A stretch of DNA of 64,000 nt from Polyangiaceae bacterium (GTDB taxonomy: Bacteria; Myxococcota_A; Polyangia; Polyangiales; Polyangiaceae), in assembly GCA_019637295.1 (NCBI GenBank), contig JAHBVX010000007.1, positions 186,001 to 250,000 of the forward strand, written 5' to 3'. The translations under genes were made by a program, and so were the position numbers. Position 1 is the first letter of the stretch; the number at the start of each line of letters is the position of its first letter. The notes under the pieces are model-generated. The model did not search any database and was not told where the DNA came from. It saw only the letters and a program-made list of their open reading frames with translations. Shown here piece by piece: positions 57,253 to 64,000 of the stretch.

Positions 57253-58110
57253 GTGCCCCCGCGGGCCGAGTTGCCCCTGGGCGTATTCGACTCAGGGCTC
57301 GGTGGCCTCACGGTGGTCGGCGCGCTGGGCCGGGTGCTGCCCCGCGAGCGGTTCCTGTATCTGGGCGATACGGCGCGGGTACCCTACGGCACGCGCTCGG
57401 CCGAGACCATCGTGCGCTACTCCCGGGGGTGTGCGCGAGTGTTGGTCGAGCGCGGGATCAAGGCGCTGATCATCGCGTGCAACACAGCGAGCGCGGTGAG
57501 CGTCGAGATGCTGCGTGCGGAGCTCGATCTGCCCGTTCTGGGCGTGATTGAGCCAGGAGCGCAGGCGGCGGCCCGGGCCGCCGAGCAGAACGCGGAGCAG
57601 CACGGTGTGCTCGCGAAGATCGGTGTGCTCGGGACCCAGGGGACGATCGCGTCCGGCGCTTACCCGCGAGCGGTCAGCCAGATCTCGAGCCGGCTCGAGG
57701 TCGTGGGGCAGCCCGCACCGCTGCTCGTTCCGCTGGTCGAGGAGGGCTGGACCGAAGGCGAAGTCCCGCGCCTCGCCGTACGCCGCTACCTGACGCCGCT
57801 CATCGAGGCAGGGGCTGGGGTGATCGTGCTCGGCTGTACCCACTATCCGCTGCTGAGGGGCCTAATCGAGCAAGAGGCGGCCGCCCTCGCCGGACGCCGG
57901 GTGCCGGTGGTGGATAGCGCCCACGCCACCGCAGCGCAGGTAGAGGACTGGATCGAGCAGGGTCGCATCGAGGCGGCGCCTCCAGGCGAGGCAGCGTTGC
58001 TGAACGAGCTGTTGGTCACGGATCTGCCCGCGAGCTTCGAGGCCGTTGCCGGGCGCTTCCTGGACGGCACGCTGCCGCCCGTGACGCAGATCGACCTGAC
58101 CTCCGGCTGA
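57253..58110 (+). CDS. murI: Glutamate racemase
   Basis: 285-residue cofactor-independent racemase that supplies D-glutamate for peptidoglycan. Both catalytic cysteines are in place: the first in IACNTASAV, the second in LGCTHYPLLRG; the N-terminal VFDSGLGGLTVV with the general-acid Asp is also intact. GTG start directly after the hom stop (TGAGTG). Length is normal. It is convergent with pyrB, with a hairpin (58106-58128) spanning its stop codon. Confidence 0.95.
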   Translation: MPPRAELPLGVFDSGLGGLTVVGALGRVLPRERFLYLGDTARVPYGTRSAETIVRYSRGCARVLVERGIKALIIACNTASAVSVEMLRAELDLPVLGVIEPGAQAAARAAEQNAEQHGVLAKIGVLGTQGTIASGAYPRAVSQISSRLEVVGQPAPLLVPLVEEGWTEGEVPRLAVRRYLTPLIEAGAGVIVLGCTHYPLLRGLIEQEAAALAGRRVPVVDSAHATAAQVEDWIEQGRIEAAPPGEAALLNELLVTDLPASFEAVAGRFLDGTLPPVTQIDLTSG

Positions 58111-58128
58111 GCTCGCGGTCGGCTCAGC
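58106..58128. terminator. Hairpin between convergent murI and pyrB
   Basis: GCTGAGC (58106-58112) and GCTCAGC (58122-58128) form a 7-bp stem with a 9-base loop, overlapping the murI stop codon and reaching the pyrB stop. No T run. Confidence 0.4.
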
Positions 58129-59062
58129 TCTCGCGCTCGTCGGGATCCTGCGAGCACTGATAGAGCACGGCCATGCGCACGGCGACTCCAGCCTCGACCT
58201 GGGCCAAGACCACGCTGCGGGGACCATCGGCGACGTCGTCGGCGATCTCCACGCCGCGGTTCATGGGTCCGGGGTGCATCACGATGGCGTCCGGGGCGGC
58301 GCGCTCGAGGCGTTGGGCGCTGAGGCCGAACTGGCGCGCGTACTCGCGTAGGCTCGGCAGCAACGACACGCCCTGCCGCTCGCGCTGGATGCGCAGCATC
58401 ATGACCACGTCCGCCCCCTCGAGCGCGGGCTCGACGCGGTCGTAGCTGCGCACGCCGAGGGCTGCCGAGTCGTGGGGCAGCAGCGTCCGCGGGCCGGCGA
58501 CGCAAACCTCGGCTCCAAGCATGGGCAGCAGCAGCGCGTTCGAGCGAGCGACCCGGCTGTGAGCGATGTCCCCGAGGATCGCGACCTTGAGCCCCGCGAT
58601 GCGGCCCTTGGTGCGTCGGATCGTGAAGGCGTCGAGCAGCGCCTGGGTGGGGTGCTCGTGGGTGCCGTCCCCGGCGTTCACGACCGAGGCGCGCGTCCGC
58701 TCCGCCACGTAGGCCGGCGCTCCGCTCGCGCCGTGACGCACCACGATCACGTCTGCGTGCATCGCGTCCAGTGTCTTGACGGTGTCGCGCAGCGTCTCCC
58801 CCTTGGTGGTGCTGCTGCTGGACGCGCTGACGTTGACCACGTCCGCCGACAGGCGCTTGCCGGCGAGCTCGAAGCTCGTCCGCGTCCGCGTGGAGGCCTC
58901 GAAGAAGCAGTTGATCACGGTCTTGCCGCGCAAGGTGGGCACCTTGCGCACCGGACGCCGGCTGACCTCCAAGAACGCCTCGGCCGCGTCGAGCAAGCCG
59001 GTCGCGCTCTCGGCACAGAGATCGCTCACGCTGAGCAAGTGGCGAAGGCGCGCGTCGGTCAT
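58124..59062 (-). CDS. pyrB: Aspartate carbamoyltransferase catalytic subunit
   Basis: 312-residue enzyme that joins carbamoyl phosphate to aspartate in pyrimidine synthesis. Seen: the carbamoyl-phosphate site [23 protein letters not shown], the [11 protein letters not shown] segment, and [14 protein letters not shown] at 59062 overlaps the pyrR stop (ATGA). No pyrI or pyrC follows in the window on this strand. Together with pyrR upstream the operon is likely controlled by uridine nucleotides through PyrR. Confidence 0.95.
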   Translation of the reverse strand: MTDARLRHLLSVSDLCAESATGLLDAAEAFLEVSRRPVRKVPTLRGKTVINCFFEASTRTRTSFELAGKRLSADVVNVSASSSSTTKGETLRDTVKTLDAMHADVIVVRHGASGAPAYVAERTRASVVNAGDGTHEHPTQALLDAFTIRRTKGRIAGLKVAILGDIAHSRVARSNALLLPMLGAEVCVAGPRTLLPHDSAALGVRSYDRVEPALEGADVVMMLRIQRERQGVSLLPSLREYARQFGLSAQRLERAAPDAIVMHPGPMNRGVEIADDVADGPRSVVLAQVEAGVAVRMAVLYQCSQDPDERES

Positions 59063-59598
59063 GGCTGGCTCGATTCTCCCTCGGCAATCTGCAGGGCGAG
59101 CAGGCCTGCCGGCTCGTCACGTACCTCCACTCGGTCGCCCGCGCCGACGGCTGCCCGCAAGACGCAGTAGTCCGGTTGGACCGGGAGCTCACGGCCGCCG
59201 CGGTCGACGAGCACGCACAGCTCGATGCGCGCCGGCCGCCCGTAGTCCATCACCGCGTCGATGGCGGCACGCACCGTGCGACCCGTGAACACCACGTCGT
59301 CGCACAGGATCACGACCTTGCCTGCCACCGAGCCGGGGATGTCGCTGGGGCCGATGCGCGGGTTCGGCAGCGCGGTGGCGGCGTCGTCGCGGTACAGCGT
59401 GATGTCCACCTCGCCGCGCGAGGGCTCGGCGCCGTCCAGCTCGCGCAGCCAGTCGGCGAGCCCGCGGGCCACCGGCAGTCCACCGCGTCGGACCGCCACC
59501 AGCATCAGCTCGGCGGGCTTCGGGTGGCGCTCGAGGATCTCGCCGGCGATCCGTCTCAGTCCTCGGTTGCTGGCTTCGGCCTCGAGCAGGGTAGGCAT
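59059..59598 (-). CDS. pyrR: PyrR bifunctional regulator / uracil phosphoribosyltransferase
   Basis: 179-residue phosphoribosyltransferase-fold protein. The PRPP-binding motif is [16 protein letters not shown], and [16 protein letters not shown] and the basic [18 protein letters not shown] start are typical of PyrR, which binds pyr mRNA in some bacteria and also has weak uracil phosphoribosyltransferase activity. ATG at 59598 is preferred over the upstream frame to 59646 because it does not run into the rhomboid gene. Overlaps pyrB by 4 bp. A leader with an attenuator cannot be seen clearly, since the preceding gene ends only 10 bp upstream. Confidence 0.92.
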   Translation of the reverse strand: MPTLLEAEASNRGLRRIAGEILERHPKPAELMLVAVRRGGLPVARGLADWLRELDGAEPSRGEVDITLYRDDAATALPNPRIGPSDIPGSVAGKVVILCDDVVFTGRTVRAAIDAVMDYGRPARIELCVLVDRGGRELPVQPDYCVLRAAVGAGDRVEVRDEPAGLLALQIAEGESSQP

Positions 59599-59608
59599 GA
59601 TCCGAATC

Positions 59609-60418
59609 TCAGTTGAGGAGCGTGCCGTCCGGGCCGCGGTCGTCATCGTCGTCGTCGCGACCGCCCTTGATCACCCTCAGCCCGGAGCTCTTGACCTTGG
59701 ACTTGCGCGCCGTGCGCTCGCGCTTCGCCTCCTGCTCGAGCCGCTGCAGCTTGAGCGAGAGCCAGAAGCGACGGATGGGGGAGGGCGTGCCACCGCCGAA
59801 GAGCCACCCGGCCAGCATCCCGCCGAAGGGCGCGAGCAGTCCGCAGGAAGGCACCTGCAGCGTGATGACGTACAGCACGCTCATACCCACGACGAACAGG
59901 ATGAGTCCGCGCGAGGTGACCGGAAGGACGAAGAACAGCCGCACCGTCTGGCCACGAAAGGTCATCGCCCACGCGATCGCCACCGCCTCCACGGCGGGCA
60001 GCGCACCGTGCCAGTAGGGAGGAACGAGCTTCGCTGCCAGTGCTTCCGGCAGCACGAGCTCGAACCCCATCTGGAAGCCGTACGCAAAGACACTGGACAC
60101 GATCAAGAAACGGATCAAGCGCTTGCCGCCCCACTCCTTCTCGAGGGTTGGGGTCAGGAAGTACAGCCCGAGCAGCACGAACGCGATGCCACCTACGCTC
60201 GGGACGTGCATCAGCGGCGCGGTGAACGGCCGCCACACCTCGCCCCGCAGAATGGCCGACGTGCTGCCCACGAACAGGGCGAAGGTCTCCTGGGGCACGC
60301 CGCCCCAGTTGAGGCCCAGGGCGAACGCGAGCCAGATCCCGAACAGCGCGAGCAGCACGCCCTTGAGCGCCCGGCCCGGCTTCGGGAGCACGAAGCTCTG
60401 CTCGCCGCCGTAGCTCAC
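59609..60418 (-). CDS. Rhomboid-like membrane protein lacking catalytic residues
   Basis: 269 residues from the GTG at 60418 with six probable membrane helices. The rhomboid fold is suggested by WRPFTAPLMH (62-71) and by APFGGMLAGWLFGGG (196-210) at the position of the HxxGxxxG helix. But the GxSG nucleophile motif reads GALP (138-141), and the His-bearing position in the last helix is Pro197, so neither catalytic residue is present. This is a pseudo-rhomboid, a class known to bind and route membrane proteins instead of cutting them. The C-terminal tail is basic then acidic (DDDDDD). It ends 10 bp before pyrR on the same strand. Confidence 0.75.
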   Translation of the reverse strand: MSYGGEQSFVLPKPGRALKGVLLALFGIWLAFALGLNWGGVPQETFALFVGSTSAILRGEVWRPFTAPLMHVPSVGGIAFVLLGLYFLTPTLEKEWGGKRLIRFLIVSSVFAYGFQMGFELVLPEALAAKLVPPYWHGALPAVEAVAIAWAMTFRGQTVRLFFVLPVTSRGLILFVVGMSVLYVITLQVPSCGLLAPFGGMLAGWLFGGGTPSPIRRFWLSLKLQRLEQEAKRERTARKSKVKSSGLRVIKGGRDDDDDDRGPDGTLLN

Positions 60419-60428
60419 CGGGCCTCCC

Positions 60429-61538
60429 TCACGACCCGACGCAGGTCGCCCTCCGCACCACACCAGGTTCGACCTGGACCTCGCACATCGCTGCGGCGCC
60501 AGGGCCGGCGGCGGTGGTGGTCGTGACGCTGAGCGCGTAGCCCCGGGGCTCCAGCTCCGAGAAGCGAATCAGCGCGCCGCACGGCACGGTCTTGGGGGCG
60601 CCGGTGGCGACGATGTCCGCCGAGACGCTGAGTAGGCCTCCGGGGCCGCAGCTGGTGCCGAGCACCGCCGCCACGGCGGAGGTGTCGAGCTCGATGCTGC
60701 CCGCAGCAGAGAGCGGGCCGCAGGCCGCTTCGACCAGCGCGCCGCTCTCCGCCTGACGCGTGCAGGCGGTACCCCAGGTCGGCGCAGGCTGGCCGGACTG
60801 AAACGCGAACACCTCGAAGTCGTAGATCCGACCGCCCTGCAGCGCCCCGAACACGAGGGCGTCCCCGCAGGCCGCGCTCTGCACCGAGCTCAGCTCGGAG
60901 CTCGGCTCGAGCAGGCGTCCTTCGAACAGCTCCACCTCGCCGGTGCCCGCGCCGCAAGTCAGGGCGCCGAGCAGGGACGATGTCTCGATGCGGATCAAGG
61001 TCTCGCTGCCCACGGCGTCAGCGAGCGGCTCGCAGCCCCGCAGGTAGCGGGTCCGGTACTGGACGGCGGTGACGGGACCCTCCGTCCCGAGCCCCTGTCC
61101 GCAGCGGGTGGTCCAGCGCGGTGGTGCGTAGGCGCCGCTCCCCTGCTCCACGAGGTAGCGACTGCCGGGCCCGAGCGCGCGGAGGTCGCTGCGATCGTAG
61201 GCGTCGATCTCCGCGACGTAGCGATGGCCCGGGACGACGAAGGCGAACGCCGCAGCCTGTTGACAGGGGATGGGCAAGTAGCCGCCGCTGGAGGCGACGA
61301 CCGAGCTCGGCAGCGTGAAGCTCAGCGGCGCGTCGGACGTGCCGATGTCCGTGAGCGTGGCCACGAAGGTGCGCATGGCGCCGAGCGCGGGCGCGCACGG
61401 CACGGCTCCGCGAAAGTCTTCCGCCGACACCGCGACCAGGGTGGGGCGCGCCGTGAAGGTGTCCCCCGACGAGCTGCCGCACGCGACGGCGCCCGGGGCG
61501 AGGGCGAAGACCACCAGCAGCGACGGGACTCTCGACAT
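60429..61538 (-). CDS. Cys-rich lipoprotein of unknown function
   Basis: 369 residues from the ATG at 61538, with signal peptide and lipobox PGAVACG. The mature part is beta-rich and has repeated segments (about 30-190 and about 200-369) in which pairs of Cys recur about every 40-50 residues (VPCAPALG, IPCQQAA, TRCGQGL, LRGCEPL, LTCGAG, ACGDALV). It looks like several small disulphide-stabilised units, consistent with an outer-surface location. No known family. The next gene on this strand, the pseudo-rhomboid, starts 10 bp after its stop, so co-transcription is likely. Confidence 0.65.
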   Translation of the reverse strand: MSRVPSLLVVFALAPGAVACGSSSGDTFTARPTLVAVSAEDFRGAVPCAPALGAMRTFVATLTDIGTSDAPLSFTLPSSVVASSGGYLPIPCQQAAAFAFVVPGHRYVAEIDAYDRSDLRALGPGSRYLVEQGSGAYAPPRWTTRCGQGLGTEGPVTAVQYRTRYLRGCEPLADAVGSETLIRIETSSLLGALTCGAGTGEVELFEGRLLEPSSELSSVQSAACGDALVFGALQGGRIYDFEVFAFQSGQPAPTWGTACTRQAESGALVEAACGPLSAAGSIELDTSAVAAVLGTSCGPGGLLSVSADIVATGAPKTVPCGALIRFSELEPRGYALSVTTTTAAGPGAAAMCEVQVEPGVVRRATCVGS

Positions 61539-61639
61539 GGCCGACAGGCTCTGTAGCGGAATCCGGTCGGGAAGCCCAGCCGTACCCCACCGAGCTCGGA
61601 CCCAAGCGGGGATTCGATGGTCTCGTGGCCCGCTCCCGC

Positions 61640-62119
61640 TCAGTCCGACGCAGTGCCATCCGGGAGGCTCGCCTCGGGCGGGGGGCTGGCCGCGTCGGGC
61701 GCGACGACGGGCTGGGCAGCCAGGAACTCGCACGCCTGGATGCCCTGTGGCTTCAAGACGACGTCGCAGACCGCGGTGTGCACCGTGAGCCGTCCCGTGA
61801 GCGCGGTGCACTCCGCGATGCTGGTCACGCCCTGCTGGGCGCACTCGCCGGCGTCCAGAATGGTCTGGGTGCACGCGGTGACCTGAGGCGCACCGGGACG
61901 GGAGTGGGTCAGGCCGTGCAGGCACTGGTCGCGGTAGAACCGCTTGCAGGCCTCGACGTCGTCCACCAAGCCGCAGTGCGCTCCGGCCTCGCAGCGGGCA
62001 TTCTCGATGTCTCGGCACTCGTCCACGCCCACGGCGTCCGTACCGCAGCCGGCCTGGACGACGGCGAAGGTGAGCGCGAACGAGAGGGTGGCGCTGGCCA
62101 GCCGGCGAAGCCGCATCAT
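61640..62119 (-). CDS. Cys-rich lipoprotein of unknown function
   Basis: 159 residues from the ATG at 62119 (an in-frame ATG at 62137 adds six). Lipobox VVQAGC after a hydrophobic signal. The mature part has about nine Cys (CRDIENARC, CGLVDDVEAC, CLHGL, CTQTI, CAQQG, CTALTG, VCDV, ACEF) in a regular spacing, a pattern of small disulphide-rich secreted proteins in myxobacteria. Function unknown. It is divergent from the nucleotidyltransferase at 62183. Many residues after the last Cys are Pro/Ala-rich. Confidence 0.65.
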   Translation of the reverse strand: MMRLRRLASATLSFALTFAVVQAGCGTDAVGVDECRDIENARCEAGAHCGLVDDVEACKRFYRDQCLHGLTHSRPGAPQVTACTQTILDAGECAQQGVTSIAECTALTGRLTVHTAVCDVVLKPQGIQACEFLAAQPVVAPDAASPPPEASLPDGTASD

Positions 62120-62182
62120 GTGAGCTCGGGGTATCATGCGCCCCGCGTCTGGGCCCAATTTTCGCGGGGCCGAGTCCCGGGT

Positions 62183-63076
62183 ATGCTGCGACGGGTGGCG
62201 AACGCGGCGATGATCTTGTGCGCGGGGCTCGGCACCCGCCTGCGCCCGCTGACCGACGAGCTGCCCAAGCCCCTGGTGCCGGTGGGCGATCGCCCAGTGC
62301 TGGCGTCCATCGCCGCGCGCCTGCGGGCGGCCGGGGTGCGGCGAGCGGTGGTGAACACCCACCACCTGGCCGCTGCATTCGCGAGCATCTACGAGTGGAT
62401 GGACGTCGAAGTGCAGGTGACTCACGAGCCACGGATCTTGGGCACCGCTGGAGGCATCGCCGCGTCGCGCCGGCGCCTCGGCGCCGCGCCGGTGGTGGTC
62501 TGGAACGGAGACATCTTGGCCAGCCCGCCGGTGGGCAGGCTCCTCGACCTCGCCGCGCCCGGGGGGCTGAGTCTGGCCGTCGCGCGACGCTCGGCGGGGG
62601 AGGGCACCGTCGGCGTGGACGCCGAGGGGCACGTCGTCAGGCTGCGAGGTGAGGTGTTCGGGCTCGAACACTTCGGGGGCGACTACATCGGCGTGGCGGC
62701 CGTCGGCGCGCGGGTGCTCGAGCAGCTGCCCGCCGAGGGATGCTTGATCGGCGACGTCGCCTTGCCCGAGCTGCGCCGCGGCGGTGTCGTCCCGACCGCG
62801 CGGGTGACCGCGCCGTGGTGCGACTTGGGCGACCCGGCGAGCTATCACGCCGCCAACATGCGCTGGCTGGACGAGCAGCGTCACGGCAGCTTCTCGGCCC
62901 CGAGCGCGAGCGTGTCGGCGGGCGTCCAGCTCAGCCGGTCGATCGTGGGCGCCGGAGCCGAGGTCGGCGGGCGCGGCGCGCTCAGCCGAGTCGTGGTGTG
63001 GCCGGGCGCTGCGGTCCGTGCTCCGCTCGCGGACGCCATCGTCCTGCGCTCGGGACGCGTCGTGCGGATCCGCTGA
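62183..63076 (+). CDS. Sugar-1-phosphate nucleotidyltransferase
   Basis: 297 residues. N-terminal nucleotidyltransferase domain with LCAGLGTRLRPLTDELPKPLV, ILGTAGGIAASR, VVWNGDIL and GDYIGVAAVGARVLEQLP; the order and spacing match the MurU/GlmU-like branch that makes UDP-MurNAc or NDP-sugars such as GDP-mannose. The C-terminal part (about 235-297) has a hexapeptide-like strand pattern (VSAGVQLSRSIVGAGAEVGG) typical of left-handed beta helices. Start ATG 62183; GTG 62195 is also possible. Sugar specificity cannot be told; the best guess is a MurNAc- or mannose-1-phosphate enzyme. No operon partner in the window. Confidence 0.85.
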   Translation: MLRRVANAAMILCAGLGTRLRPLTDELPKPLVPVGDRPVLASIAARLRAAGVRRAVVNTHHLAAAFASIYEWMDVEVQVTHEPRILGTAGGIAASRRRLGAAPVVVWNGDILASPPVGRLLDLAAPGGLSLAVARRSAGEGTVGVDAEGHVVRLRGEVFGLEHFGGDYIGVAAVGARVLEQLPAEGCLIGDVALPELRRGGVVPTARVTAPWCDLGDPASYHAANMRWLDEQRHGSFSAPSASVSAGVQLSRSIVGAGAEVGGRGALSRVVVWPGAAVRAPLADAIVLRSGRVVRIR

Positions 63077-63097
63077 CGCGCTCGCGGAGGTCGTCGC

Positions 63098-64000
63098 TCA
63101 GCGGCCGAACAGCTGCAGGACGAGCGGGTCGGGCGAGCCGGACGCGCGGGTGCCGCCGAAGACCCCCACGTGACCGGTGGGCAAGAGCAGCGCCAGCGCG
63201 TCGTGTCGGTCCTCCGCCAACGGCAGCTCCTCGACGCCGGTCGTGGACACGCGCCGCGCGCGCGTCACGCCGCTCGCGTCCAAGCCCACGACGAGCGCAG
63301 CAGGGTGCAGCGCGAACGCGTGGGCCGCGTCGAGCGCTACCGGCTCCGAGATTGGGACCGGGCTGCAGCTGGTGCCACACGCCAAGGCGAGCTCGACGGT
63401 CGGCGCGGCGCCCCCCGCGAGCTGACCTCCAACTCGCCACACGGCGTCGCCGATCTCCACGAGCGCCGCGCCCCGCACCGGATCGGGCGGGTAACCGAGG
63501 GGCGTGGCGGAGGTCGCGCCGACCGGGACCAGCTCCAGCCCCGCTGCCGTGTCGCTACCGCCTGCCACGAGCAAGCCGCGATCCCGGGGCCAGGTGGCGG
63601 CGGCACGCGCCCGGGGTGCGGTCAGACGCAGCGCGCTGAGCGCCAGATCGGCGCTGATCAGCAGCGCCCACTCACTCGGGGCGTCCCGGGTGGGGCCGAC
63701 GATGACGCGTGCGCCGCCGTCGCCGTCGATGGTTCGTCCTCCCGCGATCGAGCTCCACGACGGCAGCGCGTCCGGGCGAGTGACGTCGCCGCTCGTGCCG
63801 TCGAGCAGATCGAACCAAATGGCGAAGTCCTCGCCGATGGCGATGGCGACTCGGCCGACGATGGCCAGCGACCGAAACGCGCACGGCTCGCTGGGACAAG
63901 AAATCGCGATCGGCGCGCCGGCGCTGCGCCAGAAGCCGAGATCGTAGGCGTGGGCCCGAACGCGATCCCCCCCCGGCACCAGCACGGTGAGGTAGCGGTT
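63098..64000 (-). CDS. Kelch-like propeller protein, 5' end outside window
   Basis: The frame stays open to the right window edge, so the start is not seen (at least 300 residues). Segments such as RTIDGDGGARVIVG, GLLVAGGSDTAAGLELVPV, AVWRVGGQLAGGAAPTVEL and GHVGVFGGTRASGSPDPLV repeat a GG-x-x-(x) beta pattern, consistent with Kelch-type or related propeller repeats. A few Cys pairs (CPSEPC, ACGTSC) are present. Probably an exported surface protein like its neighbours. The 3' end is 21 bp from the convergent nucleotidyltransferase gene. Confidence 0.6.
   Translation of the reverse strand, partial: NRYLTVLVPGGDRVRAHAYDLGFWRSAGAPIAISCPSEPCAFRSLAIVGRVAIAIGEDFAIWFDLLDGTSGDVTRPDALPSWSSIAGGRTIDGDGGARVIVGPTRDAPSEWALLISADLALSALRLTAPRARAAATWPRDRGLLVAGGSDTAAGLELVPVGATSATPLGYPPDPVRGAALVEIGDAVWRVGGQLAGGAAPTVELALACGTSCSPVPISEPVALDAAHAFALHPAALVVGLDASGVTRARRVSTTGVEELPLAEDRHDALALLLPTGHVGVFGGTRASGSPDPLVLQLFGR

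Overview
The window is high-GC, densely packed chromosomal DNA from a bacterium that looks like a myxobacterium of the Sorangium/Polyangium type. The basis for this is indirect: many lipoproteins with Gly/Ser/Ala-rich linkers, forkhead-associated (FHA) proteins, a eukaryotic-type Ser/Thr kinase, HEAT and beta-propeller repeat proteins, PEGA and zinc-ribbon/GYF proteins, and frequent GTG/TTG starts. No phage, insertion sequence, CRISPR array or rRNA operon was seen. One tRNA gene (Leu, CAA) is present. Genes at both ends (serC at the left, a lipoprotein-like gene at the right) are cut by the window.

Layout. 1-5.4 kb: 3' part of serC, a small envelope protein, an SCP2-like protein, three tandem FHA paralogues and a DUF721/DciA-like protein. 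5.5-14.1 kb: secreted or surface proteins (SBBP-propeller lipoprotein, PPC-like lipoprotein, phospholipase C/acid phosphatase lipoprotein, Tat-exported PhoX-like protein), tRNA-Leu, and a homologue of the METTL9/DREV methyltransferase. 14.1-24.9 kb: zinc-ribbon and Tudor-like proteins, a GMC oxidoreductase with a small partner, Fe-superoxide dismutase, a CAP-domain lipoprotein, a MerR regulator coupled to a lipoprotein hydrolase, a soluble Ser/Thr kinase and a peroxiredoxin with a histone-H1-like tail. 25.0-28.6 kb: a tightly overlapping lipoprotein/DUF4159/membrane-protein operon.

28.6-34.1 kb is the most distinctive block: myo-inositol-phosphate synthase, a phosphocholine/AEP-type cytidylyltransferase, a fusion of an inositol-1-phosphate cytidylyltransferase-like domain to a HisC-like aminotransferase, and a CDP-alcohol phosphatidyltransferase. 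Together these can be read as a route from glucose-6-phosphate through inositol-1-phosphate and CDP-inositol to an inositol phosphodiester or phospholipid, possibly with an amino-alcohol branch. The product is not known from sequence.

34-48 kb: a HEAT-repeat protein, a GltJ-like zinc-ribbon/GYF membrane protein, a deoC-aldehyde dehydrogenase-pseudo-dehydrogenase operon, a PEGA protein, an operon coding for a membrane HExxH protein, an atypical Hsp70 and a J-domain protein, and fmt. 48-64 kb: lon, a polyphosphate-glucokinase-like ROK kinase, two coupled lipoproteins (papain-fold-like hydrolase and M1 aminopeptidase), hom and murI, the pyrR-pyrB operon, a catalytically empty rhomboid, two lipoproteins, a sugar-1-phosphate nucleotidyltransferase and a partial gene. 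Function calls rest on motifs read by eye; no database search was run.
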